Shown: piece after piece, positions 35,501 through 46,610 of the stretch
Numbering within the stretch: the first letter of the stretch is position 1
Layout: the number at the start of each line of letters is the position of its first letter
NCBI RefSeq assembly: GCF_047511655.1
Contig: NC_133391.1
Location: 108,351,384 to 108,415,383 of the forward strand
DNA length: 64,000 bases
Source: Castor canadensis
Lineage: Eukaryota > Chordata > Mammalia > Rodentia > Castoridae
Direction: 5' to 3'
Notes under the pieces: generated by a model
Told to the model about the DNA's origin: nothing
Seen by the model: the letters and a program-made list of their open reading frames with translations, nothing else
Databases searched by the model: none
Position numbers and translations under genes: made by a program

Positions 35501-37103
35501 CTTCTGAATGTCTTCAAGTGTACCTCTGTATGCCATGTAAATGGGAAAATGTTGAAATCAGGCTTCTTAATAAATCATCAATGTGCAGATACCTTTTCTT
35601 TATAAAGTGAGTTAAGTATTTATATCATTGTATCTGGTAAATTATTTCATATTTTTTATTTGTCTCTCCTTTTAGGCAGGGTACACATATACATATTATC
35701 TTTTAAGGGGTATTTCCTTTATTCTTGAATTTCAAATTTTAGGTTACTAATTGGATGTGATATCCTTAACCCTCTTTTTTATAACTATTTTATGCCTCCC
35801 TCTAATAAGCTGCAGTTCTGGAATGAGCAGGCATTTCTTCTTTCCACATCACTCTTCCTAGAATCTGAGTTAAAGAAATAGCTTCATTGTGCCAGGTGTT
35901 TGTATATGCTCACATGTCTTCCTCTATTTTAGCAGATTCCACATTATATACATTGGCAGAACATGTAACATTGTATATTAAACTATCTAATTTATACATG
36001 TGAACAGTTAAATATACTTTATACTTAACTTCCTTTTTAATATGTCTGTCCCCTTTTTAAATTTTCTGAAATCTGTGAGATTTTCAATAAGGAATTATGG
36101 GATTATTGTTGCATATAATAAATTAATAAGTGATAATGTAAGGAAAAAAGACAAAGCTGTGAAATGTAAAAAATAAAGACATAATTTGATATGCAGAAGA
36201 ATATACACAGCCATATACATATATGTGTATATTAGTTTGCCTAATTTCCACTAACAACTTTCATTTTGATCAGGTATAAAAATCTATAGCCTATATTTTC
36301 TTTTATTAAGTACCTCAAATATGTAATTTCAATAACTTCTAGCATAAGGTGTTCCTTTGAAAAGTGCAAAGGCAACTTGAAGTTCATTCTTTTATAAATG
36401 AAGTTCTCATTATGCCTGAATGCTTAAAGGAATTTTCTCTTTTTCTTTGAAATTTCAATTTGACAAAATTGACAATAATGTGTCTTGCCATTCTTTCTTG
36501 ATTTTAGCAATACCCTTTGTGTGTATAGCCTCAAGTTGTCTTCTTTATCAGGAATTTTATCTTCAATTATATTTTGTTCTGATTTAGTTTAGTCATGGTT
36601 TTTTTCTTTTGTTCTTCAGAATATCTCTCTCTGTCTCTATCTCTATCTGTCTCTCTCCCTACGTATATATATGTGTGTCTTTAATCTATGATTCAAAGTA
36701 TGAAATTTTAAAAGATAAAGAGTAAAGATAACTCTTAGATGTAAAAGTTTCATACTTTGAATCACATCTTTTTCCATAAAATATTACTAACTAATTTTCT
36801 ACTGTATCTTCCAATTTAATTTCAGTTTCTGAAATGAATTTTTATTTTATTGTCTCAATCTATCTTTTCTTGTATCCCACAAATACTTCTAGTTTTCATT
36901 TGATTTATGTTGTTCTTTTGTGTTATCTATCATTTTGAAAATAGTTTGTATTATTTTGAAAAATGAGTGTACAGTTTGCATAAAATGAATTCTTTCTTGT
37001 GTGCTTTATTGCACAGGATATTATCCTGTTTGTTAATTTCTTACATTATCAAAATAGATTATGTATGAAATTTGGCTGAAAAGTTTTTGTTGCTTGTTTT
37101 TTT
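35501..37103. other. AT-rich intergenic DNA with a (TC)n tract and a hairpin
   Basis: A degenerate (TC)n/(TCTG) tract lies at about 36622-36660 and a perfect 17-bp hairpin at 36689-36764, listed separately. No gene was recognised. Parts may be old L1 in minus orientation, but I could not support that. Confidence 0.45.
36689..36764. repeat. Hairpin with perfect 17-bp arms
   Basis: 'tgattcaaagtatgaaa' (36689-36705) and 'tttcatactttgaatca' (36748-36764) are exact reverse complements, 42 bases apart. The loop contains a smaller stem ('aagagt' ... 'actctt'). It could be a decayed inverted-repeat transposon, or a mutation-made palindrome. Confidence 0.85.
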
Positions 37104-37640
37104 CTGTAATTTTTTTATTGTTGTACTGGAGGTCCATTATATTTACAAAAATTCTTATAATATATCATAGTTGAATTCACCCCCTCCATCATTCTCTTTT
37201 ATTCCCCCTCTCCCCATTACTAGAATAGTTTCAACAGATCTCATTTTTCCATTTACATCATGTGTGCTTAATATTCCACCATATTCACCCTCTGACACCT
37301 TTTCTTTATATCCTCTACCTCTCACTGGTACAACTCCCCCAGACAGGACATGTATTGCCTTCCAGTTATCAATTTTCATTTTTTATGTGAAATTAATTCT
37401 CTATACTTTCTAACTTTTGTTTTCCAAGTAATGGGTTTCATTATTACACTTCTTCACATTCATACAATGTACTTTGATCTTATTCAACCCTCATCCCCAA
37501 AGTCCCTTTCACTCACCACTCCCCCAATCCCTCTTCCCTAAATAGTCTTCTGTTTAGGTTTATATCTTTTTTATTTGTTTGCTAATGTTTATGGATCTTG
37601 ATTCTGCACATGAGAGTTCTCTACACTTTTAGGGTGTTTG
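37104..37640 (-). mobile_element. L1 3' end, old rodent-type subfamily
   Basis: It starts with a T-run and 'ttgtactggaggtccattat', then 'gttgaattcaccccctccat', the reverse complement of the 3' end at 17885-17970 and sister to 5785-5935. It continues through pyrimidine-rich 3' UTR sequence to about 37640. It is truncated and diverged. The open frames at 37171-37541 are low-complexity by-products. Confidence 0.65.
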
Positions 37641-38573
37641 GGTTATTAAAGGGAGCCTCACTTTTTTAGAAGGAGATCTTATGCTTTATTTTTTCCATAT
37701 TATTTTGTTTTAGTTTTAAACTCAATATATCTCTCTTCTGTTGTTTGACAAAATGATAAAATAAAGTCTGTTATTTATTTAGGCTGCTTTTTCTATTTCC
37801 CATCCCCCAACTTGTATCTGAATCTTCTCATTCCCTATTTGTCTTTCTTGTTCATTTTAAATTTTACTTTCAGAAGTTTTTCACCTTGGCAGGAGACCTC
37901 ATCTTGTTACTTTCAATATTTCATAGGACCCAGATTGTTCTACAGCTGTCCTACCTTGTCACATCACTGCCCTTTTCTTTCCCCTTTGACTTGGTGCCAG
38001 TGAATTCAGCTGCTCTTCTCAGATTGGCCCTCAGTTCAGTGTATATTTGGGGAATTTCTCAAGGCTTTCAAAATTTCTGTTTCTTTCTTCAGTTTCCTTC
38101 CATTGGCAGGCTAATAACATAAGAATTCTGTAGATGATGGCATTTTGTGCTTGCCTGCAGGTACATGTGTCTGTAGGAATGCCTTATTATCAAGTTTTCT
38201 TATAGCTATTGCTCAGTTGTCATTGGTTTAGCCTTCTAGTTTTATTGTCTGCGTTAATAGAGAGATTGGATGGACTTAGGCTATGTCGCTGTCACCACAA
38301 TCTTATCAGAATCTACCTCTACAAAAATGTCAACCTGAGCATGTTGCCTTAATCTTAAATCTTTCAGAGATTTTCATTTTCCTTTAGGAGGAATATTAAT
38401 AGATTATATGCTTCAAAGTAATAATTGATTACATGATGAAACCACTATCATGGTGGAAATAATAAGAATTATTTTTGAAGTGTCTGTTGGACATTCAGGT
38501 AGACACACTGGTAACAAGAAGACTATTTTGTTCTATCACTATTCCCAGTTTTTAGGAAAGGTATTATAAGTAG
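37641..38573. other. Pyrimidine-rich intergenic DNA, possible older L1 sequence
   Basis: No gene was recognised. The character (T/C-rich, continuing from the L1 3' UTR) suggests more minus-strand L1, but no diagnostic segment was found. Confidence 0.35.
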
Positions 38574-39009
38574 TGTTATGGTTCATATATGAAGTGGCCC
38601 CGAAAAAGGGTAATCAGCTGAAGTCTTTTACCCAGTTCATGGCACTATTGAAAGGTGAGAGAATCATGAGAGGACTAACTTCACTGATGAGTTCTTAGAT
38701 TAATGGGCTATTAGAAGCTTGGGCTTAGCTGGAGGCATGTGGTCACTAGAAGGATATCTTCAAAAGACATATCTCGGTCTTAGAGGACCCTTCTATACTA
38801 TTTCTGTCTGCTTCCCAGTCACTGTGATATGGGCAGCCTCCCACCTACATGCTTCTGTTGCCCTGATGTTTCTGCCTTGCTCCAGGCCTAAAAGCAATGG
38901 ACATGGACAACCCAGGACTGAAATCTCTAAAAAGGTGAGCTAAAATAAATCCTTCTTCCCATAAGTTATCTAAGGTATTTTATCACATGGATGAAAGCTT
39001 AATAACACA
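38574..39009 (+). mobile_element. MaLR-type solo LTR
   Basis: It begins 'tgttatggttcatatatgaa' with 'gtggcccc', continues through 'atgggctattagaagc' and 'cttgctccaggcc', and ends with 'gctaaaataaatccttcttc' (polyadenylation signal) and 'ttaataacaca'. This is the layout of mammalian apparent LTR retrotransposons (MLT1/ORR1-like), about 435 bp, TG to CA. No internal part is present. The 74-codon frame inside is spurious. Confidence 0.72.
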
Positions 39010-40049
39010 CTGAGTAGTCAATACATTTTGTTGAATAAGTTGAGTAAATGAAAGATTTAATTGGCCACACAATGTGAGTCTGAAGTTTCAGAGAGAGCTA
39101 GATAAAACTAAAATTTATTTGGAAATCATTGTTATACATGACTTTGTTTTAAGTACATTTTATTTACAGTCACTAGAGATGATAAGATTTTTTCTTCCCT
39201 GGAATATGTGCATTAAAAGGCAAGAATGGTAGCACAGAAATCTAAGACCTGCTATCCTAAGTGGTGTATTTTCGGTATTAGAAAAAGCATAAGAGCTCTT
39301 TTACTGTTCTGGAAAAAAATATTTAGAATTCCAACATATTTTCCAGATAACAAAGGAATTTATCTGAGTGAGTGTGAGTGTATATAGATGATGGAACAGA
39401 GGCTTTGTCATTGTACCTAGATGAGTCTCCCATCTCCAGTTATATATTTCCACCAAGAATAGTTTAGATCCAGAAGACTAACCCTGGGAGAGAAACAAAT
39501 AGGCAAGCACAAATGTTTGTTATTATAGGTAAAAAGGACTGTTTGACATAGACTTTTTTCCCATTCACTTCTACTGCCTTTTCATGTTTAGTAAAAGTAT
39601 TTTACTTTTCACAATCCATGTAAAACAGGTGTCAATGGGAAATTAATAAAGTCTAATTAGAATAAACTAAAGAAAGTCTGAATCAAAAGTAAAATGTTAA
39701 TCTAATATATTTAATTATATGAGCATAAGATGTTTGAAAATCAACTAGGTAAAACTTTTAAAGAACTTTCAGAAAGTGATTAGGTAAGAAGTTTATGTAA
39801 CTTCTATGAAAGGCATTTATCCATAAAGATTTAAATAGATATAAAAACACTTTTACAAAAGAAATTTTATGGAGACTGCAAAAAAGAGAAACATTTTATC
39901 CAAAATAAATTTGTTCCATAAGTACAAAGATAAATGACTCATATTCCAATATTTACTCTTGTACTCGTTAATAAAGTTTTAATGTAATTACCTCCTAATT
40001 TATTAATGAATTGATGAAAATATTTAAAAGCATTTTGGCATAAATAAAC
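39010..40049. other. AT-rich intergenic DNA, nothing firmly recognised
   Basis: A short stretch at 39217-39265 ('gcaagaatggtagcacaga') weakly resembles a B1-like SINE. The rest is unrecognised. Confidence 0.4.
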
Positions 40050-40870
40050 ACTTCACACAATGTAGCAGGATAATAAAATCAACCAACAAAAACCAGTAAC
40101 TTTTCTAAATACCAATAATGCACATGCTCAGAAAGAAATCAAGTTAGGAAATCCAATTCACAGTAGGCTTTAACAAATAAACCTAACCACGGAGGTGAAA
40201 GACTTCTGCAATGAAAATTTAAAAAATGACAAAATATTAAAGAATACCTCAGAAGATGGAAAACTCTCCAATGTTTATGGATTGGCAGAATCAATATTGA
40301 GAAAATGACTATATTACCAAAAATAATCCACAGATTCAATGCAATCTTCATCAAAATTCCAGTAACGTTCTTCACAGAAATACAAAACCCAATCCTGAAA
40401 TACAAAATGGAAGCACAAAAAAAATCTCAATTAATTAAAGCATTTCTGAACAAAAGAAAGTATACTAACATAATCATCTAGTTTCTGCACAGGCATGAAG
40501 ACCAATGGAATAGAGAATCTACAAATGAGCAGATCCAGCTACATCTGACATTTTTGACAATGGTCCCAAAAATATAAGTTGGAGAATACAAAGTGTCTTT
40601 AACAAATGGTGCTGGGCAAACTCAATAATTACATTTATAAGATTGAAACTAGTATCTTATCTCTCACCCTTTATAGGAACTAATTTAAATGGATCAAAGA
40701 ATTTAATATAAGAATTGAAACTTTGAAACTACTAGAGGAAAACATTGGGAAAACACTTAAAGGTACAGGCAGAGGCAATGAACTTATGGATAGGACTACA
40801 AATATCTCAGTTAATAATAGAAAATATTAACAAATGGGATTGCATCGAATGGAAAGTTTCTGCTCTCAAA
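40050..40870 (+). mobile_element. L1 ORF2 fragment (3' part)
   Basis: The order of segments matches L1 ORF2 after the polymerase core: 'ggaaaactctccaatgttta' and 'ttggcagaatcaatattga' (40258-40300), 'attccagtaacgttcttcac' (40357-40376), 'aacaaatggtgctgggcaaa' (40601-40620) and 'atggataggactacaaat' (40786-40803). Frames are closed by many stops. It is parallel to the 15950-16700 part of the L1 at 11968 but diverged from it. The 3' end of the element is missing. Confidence 0.8.
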
Positions 40871-40974
40871 GGAATTCACCTTACCCTTTGCCCCTCCCTG
40901 TCACGCTAGTTCTCCCAACCAGACAGTTCCCTTTTATACTCCTGTCCCATTATTATTATTTTCATTATTATTTT

Positions 40975-41730
40975 CTTCTTAAATCTAGATTCTACATAGG
41001 GTGCATTGAATCCATAGATTGCTTTTGGTAGAATAGCCATTTCACAATATTAATTTTGTCAATCTTTAAACATGGGTTACCTTTCTATTTTCTAGGGTCT
41101 TCTTCAATTTGTTTCTTCAGTGTTTTATAGTTTTCATTATAGAGGTTATTCTCCTCCTTAGTTAAGTTTAGTAGAATAAAACTAGAAATCAACAGAAAAT
41201 AAAGTACATGAATACTTTATCTAAGGCATTTTTGTATCCTAAAATTCTGTGCACTGCTGAGAAGAATGAGTGTGGTGTGACTATTGAATGAAATATTTTG
41301 TACTTGTCTATTAAATCCATTTGGTCTGTGGTGTCATTTAATTATGAAGCTTCTGTATTGATTTTCTTGTCTGGTACTGATGTCACTCACTTCACTCTTC
41401 AGCAATATTTGTGGTTTTATGTCCAGTAGTATTTGTTTTATGAAATTGAATTTTGTGCCAACTTTTGATATGTCTGTGTTTACAATTATTATCTCCTCTT
41501 GATTGATCAGTCTCTTTATAAATATGAAGCTACCATCTATGTCTCTTCTGACTAATTTTGTTTTGAACTCTGTTTTATCAAATATAAGTATAGTTATCAG
41601 CTTGCTTTTGGGATGTTTGCTCAGAATGTATTTTCCATTCTTTTATTTTTTGAAATTGGCTTCATTCTTTTTACTTTGATGTTGGACTGTCTTTAATATG
41701 TCTAAATTGTTTAAGATTCTTTTTCTGTTT
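40975..41730 (-). mobile_element. L1 ORF2 fragments in minus orientation
   Basis: 'gcattgaatccatagattgc' and 'cacaatattaattttgtcaa' (41003-41062) followed by 'cttcttcaatttgtttcttc' are minus-strand L1 ORF2. 41300-41720 ('aatccatttggtctgtggtg', 'gtctcttctgactaattttg') resembles the minus strand of another ORF2 part, separated by a short plus-like stretch near 41165-41210. It sits next to a plus-strand L1 piece, so at least two events or a rearrangement are involved. Confidence 0.55.
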
Positions 41731-42848
41731 CCCAAGATAATAACCCTTGACAGGTTAATTAAACTATCAGGACAAAAATTCATCAGGAAAATACCACATA
41801 AAACCAAATAGATTAATGTATAACCTGAACAGTTTTTTTAATTTTTTGTGTGACAGTCATCATTACTGATCATCAGCTTTAGAATAAAAGCTTTAGAAAA
41901 TTTCTGGTCCCAATATAATCCTAACCTGGACCAAAATTTTATAAATATATGCTCTTAAATACCAGAGGAAATAGAGAAAGAGTATATGACTATATTGACA
42001 CAAAACTACCACCAGTTTCAGAAAATCACATTGGAGCAGGCATTTATATTGGAGGATATATATTGAGTAAAAGAGCTTTACTCACCTTTCAAGGTAATTC
42101 TTAGTGAAAACTTCTTTCAAGTCATAAAATTCTTCTCAAATCCTCTAGCAGGTACTATGAGTAGCGTCAACTGTAACATAAAGGATGTTTATGTTATACA
42201 GAATTGTTTTCTTCAATTCTAAAATTTGCTTTTAAACTGAGCAATAGTAAACAGTATCTCCTGATTTGGAAACATTAATTTTAAAAGTAAGCTTCTTTTA
42301 GTATAGAATTGACTGTAAGTGAACTGCTTAAATAAATAACATTTCATTAATCACATACTGCTCTTTTTTGTGTACTATTATACGATACCAGTTTCCATTA
42401 TTCATTGAAACCTAAAAGTGTTATCATTATTTACTTTTTCAAATATAACAAAAAATTGATATTTGTTCATATTTTCTCAGTTGTCTTAGTGTCTTCTGAG
42501 TACCCTGCCATTCACTGCTTTCATTTCTAGAAAAGGCCTCTGCTAATCCCATTGTCTCTATTGTTTTGGGAAGAAATCCCATTTGAGCACAATCCTCTCA
42601 ATAAAACTGATTGAATTATGTGTGTGAATGTGATTGAAACTGAGTAGAGCCCATTACATAGAAACTTGAACTTAGAACTCAAAAAGTAAGCCTGCAGGGA
42701 GGTGAGGGGGGAGGTGGCACAAACCATGTATACACATGTAAGTAAATGTAAAAATGATAAAATAAAAAGAGAAAATGAAATTTTTTTGACTTATACTTTA
42801 AAAAAATTAAATTAGTATCTGCCACAGATTCCGTATTGCAATGTGGAA
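41731..42848. other. AT-rich intergenic DNA, nothing recognised
   Basis: No gene or clear repeat was recognised in this interval, which is the target region of the young L1 at 42866. Confidence 0.45.
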
Positions 42849-42865
42849 ATAGTAGGGATAATCTT
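42849..42865 (+). repeat. Target-site duplication of the young L1, left copy
   Basis: 'atagtagggataatctt' is repeated exactly at 43344-43360. The perfect match shows that the insertion is recent. Confidence 0.95.
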
Positions 42866-43343
42866 TTTTTTTTTTTCATTTTTCTTTTATTATTCATATG
42901 TGCATACAAGGCTTGGTTCATTTCTCCCCCCTGCCCCCACCCCCTCCCTTACCACCCACTCCACCCCCTCCCGCTCCCCCCCCTCAATACCCAGCAGAAA
43001 CTATTTTGCCCTTATCTCTAATTTTGTTGTAGAGAGAGTATAAGCAATAATAGGAAGGAACAAGGGGTTTTGCTGGTTGAGATAAGGATAGCTATACAGG
43101 GCATTGACTCACATTGATTTCCTGTGCGTGGGTGTTACCTTCTAGGTTAATTCTTTTTGACCTAACCTTTTCTCTAGTACCTGTTCCCCTTTTCCTATTG
43201 GCCTCAGTTGCTTTAAGGTATCTGCTTTAGTTTCTCTGCATTAAGGGCAACAAATGCTAGCTAGTTTTTTAGGTGTCTTACCTATCCTCACCCCTCCCTT
43301 GTGTGCTCTCGCTTTTATCAGGGGATTGGACTATGAGCACAGG
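42866..43343 (-). mobile_element. Young truncated L1 with a 5' inversion
   Basis: A T-run (42866-42873, reversed poly-A) is followed by the same 3' end as at 23880, nearly identical to it over about 440 bp, up to 'ctctcgcttttatca' at 43320. The next 21 bases (43321-43341) are the exact reverse complement of the 21 bases that follow this point in the other copy (24333-24353). Two extra bases and the right target-site copy then follow. This is the result of target-primed reverse transcription with twin priming. It holds no open frame of L1. Confidence 0.95.
43321..43341 (+). repeat. Inverted 5' segment of the young L1 (21 bp)
   Basis: Starts ggggattggac and ends gagcaca. It is the exact inversion of the sequence expected at this spot, with no bases lost or gained at the internal joint when compared with 24333-24353. 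Confidence 0.92.
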
Positions 43344-43360
43344 ATAGTAGGGATAATCTT
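43344..43360 (+). repeat. Target-site duplication of the young L1, right copy
   Basis: Exact partner of 42849-42865. Confidence 0.95.
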
Positions 43361-46300
43361 AACCTCTCAAATCAAACTGACTTTTATTTACCTAGTTATT
43401 GGTTCCTTTTGAGGATTACATAAAGAAAAATATATAGGGTGTCTGGCATTCATTACATACTGACAAACTAGTGATATAGGTGGGTTTTAGTTCTGTTTTA
43501 TTGGTGCTTAGGAATATTGTGGATCAAAAATTACAGACAGCCTATCTGCATTTAAAGAAAATAAGTCAAGAAGTAGATCAATGGTGTAGAGTCCTTGCCT
43601 TCACTTGTCCTTTCTCCTTAGTTGTTGTGAGCCACTACATCATATAATAAAATTTATTTGTATTTAAGTATATTTGTGATATACCTACTTTCAGACAAAA
43701 GTGCCAAACCTGATGTGAGAATCTTATACACACCCAGAATATTATCTGTATTCTTAGTTTATCTTTTATACTTTTTTATAGAAAAATTATGAATAGTCTC
43801 TGAATTCTTTAAAGTTTTATGAATGGCTAAAGGTTTTAAGTATGATTGAACTATAATATTTGTGACAACTGACCATGATATTATTTGATTTTCCCTTTGT
43901 TATTAAATCAAATTTTTATATATAGGCATCAGAGTTCCCTATTGTTCTGTTCCTTCTCCCTCAAATTTCATTGATCTTGTCTCTACAGAGTAGCTAATTT
44001 ATGGACATGTGTGAGGGTGAGAAATAATTTGACAACCTACATGATTTTAATAAACACATTGTTTAAACTCTTACCATCTGTCTTTCTGTCTAATTATAAC
44101 TTCAAGATGAGTATAATTCTGAATTATTTCACGCATGTAGGCAAAAGTGATTAAATGTTTTGTAGCTATCCAGAGGTTTTCATATATACTCTATTCACAT
44201 TTTAGAGGTAGGTAGAGAATGTCTCAAGTAGGAAATGTCTTCAATTTCTCACAAACAGATAATGCTTAAATACATTGTTACATTCAAATAGTGGAAGATT
44301 ATGGAGTGATTAATAATGATGCAACATACAAATAAATTTTTGAAAGATCTTCAAAATATATTAAGGGCAAAACTCAAAGCCACTTTACTAAATGATTTAT
44401 AGCTTAGATATATGTTGTATATACATATACATGCTTATATATATAACATGGGGTATATACTATGAAATGTTCATACATTTATGTATATCAATCTAGCTAC
44501 CTGTCTATGTACACACACACACATACACGCACACACACACACAAACACATATATAATTCCTCTAGAATTTGATTTTTAAGAAAAAGATATGTGTATATGT
44601 GGTAAATTAAAGGATATAATTATTTATCTGTTTCTGCATAATGTATTGTCTAATTAATTAATAACTTAAAACAATAATAATTAATTTCAAACAGTTTCTG
44701 ACACTTGAGAGTGCAAAAATGTCTTAACTGGACAATTAAACCTCAGGGTTTTTCCTGGGAATACCGTCAAAATCAGCTGTCATCTGAAGTTTTACCTGGG
44801 ATAAAACGTTTGCTTTCAAAGGGCTCACTCACATGAATGATGGCTTGAGGTCTTAGTTCCTTACTTGCTCGTGGCACAACCTACTACTAATTCCACCACA
44901 TTTTCTTCCTTAGACCTTTTTGATTAATTCCAGCTCACAGTCAGGGGGAGAGGGATTGGGCTTCACCTCTTGAAAGAAGAATTAAAAATACTAGTATATT
45001 TATTTTAAAGCTACCACATTCATTTAATCCCAGGAAGGATTGGTAGAGAAATGGGGATTTGAGACATTAAGTAAGAAATTCAAAACAAGGTATGTTAATG
45101 TGTGTGTTAATTGTTCTGGGCAATCTGCTTCGGCTCCCCTGTGGTCCTTTCTGAAGATGTTTAGAATAAGTCTATGTTAGTCAAGTACTCTAAGAAGCAT
45201 TCAAAGACTCAGGATTCGACAGACAAATTTAGTGCAGGAAATGTCTATGAAAGATAAATGGGAGGTAAAAAGGACAGGCAGGAAAGCATTTAGAATGCAG
45301 TACAAATCTGCCACTTGTGAATGGAAAGGGGAAAAGGAGGATTTGTCAGGGAGAATCACAAACTGCATTGCAGTTCAGTTTCAGGACAATTGGGAGGACC
45401 CATTAAAGGAATTTCAGACCCTTCCTGAATGACTTGCCACCTTAGTCAATAATTTACTAAGAGCAGCCTTATGGAAATGTGGCTGCAACACCAATGTATT
45501 GGTAAATCCAGAAAGATGGTAACTATTTTTGTAAGTCATCTATGACTCCTGTAGAGCAAGATCTAGCAGCACATTTTTACAGATTCCATAGTCCACCCAT
45601 TGTACTGCACAAGTCTAATCCTCAATGCATATTCAATGACTATCTCCACCAAGTTTCCTAATGACCCTATCTTCTTGAAGGGAAGCTTAAAGATGAGAGA
45701 TTGATGATGGCATATACAGCACCCAACACTGCCTTTAGGTTGGAGGGTCACAGGGTATGTTCATCCTTATCCTCTTCCCCTATCCATTTAAAAATCCCCT
45801 TCACCTTCAGCTATCAACTTTGACTAAGCTTGTGTTGTGACTCAAACCTCTATTCCAAAGGGCCTCCACCCTCACTAATCATATGCTTCTCATGCCATTT
45901 GTTATGAATGTCTAATCAGTTACAGCATGAGGGTATTGGTAAGAGCCACCTCTTGCTTAAGGCTATTGATTAGATTTACCAAGATATAACTCCTCTTTTC
46001 ACCTAGAGTCCAAAGTGCCCTGAAGGCAGTGATAGATTGCACTTTCCTGGTATCCTTATCATGGCAATGGTATCTTCTCTGTTCATTGGACAACTAGTGG
46101 GCCAGACCTAATATTCTATATTAACTTTTTGTTTCTTTGCTTGCTCCTGGCATTATTTGTGTTGGTTTAGTTTTTTGGGGAAAGCAGACAAAATACAGTT
46201 AGATATGTGAGATATTTTATTGAAAAACACCTGAGAAGAATAAAGGAGAAGGAGAAGGAAGAGTCTTCATATCATGATGCAGTTTGACACCTGTGAATAG

Positions 46301-46502
46301 AAAGAAGAAAAAGAATGTGTATAGATGGTACAAATATACTCAGTTAAGTATATCTCTGGTTAAGAGGGAATCCACCACTCTTGTTTTCACTTTTAAAGAT
46401 TCCCATATCTAGTAAGAATGGACTACTACATTGCTCTAGATTCTCCTAACTTGAGATTAAAGGGAGCTCTTTGTCCTTCAGTTCTCTTCACTGTAAGCCA
46501 AG
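43361..46502. other. Intergenic DNA with an (AC)n run at 44511-44548
   Basis: No gene was recognised. An interrupted (AC)n microsatellite lies at 44511-44548, next to TA-rich sequence. The region 45190-46130 is less AT-rich and could hold an old LTR, but no diagnostic ends were found. A 66-codon frame at 45232-45432 has no recognised motif. Confidence 0.4.
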
Positions 46503-46610
46503 GACGAGGGGTGATGCAGTGACTCAAAGGAGGAGCACCTGCTTAGCAAGCATGAAGCCCTGAATTCAACCCTGGTACCTTCAAACAAACACTCCTCAGT
46601 GGACATCGAT
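46503..46610 (+). mobile_element. tRNA/ID-like SINE
   Basis: 'gggtgatgcagtgactcaaa', 'ggagcacctgcttagcaagc' and 'gccctgaattcaaccctgg' form one tRNA-derived unit with recognisable A and B box-like regions, ending in an A-rich tail. It matches the ID-like unit of the composite SINEs here. Confidence 0.82.
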
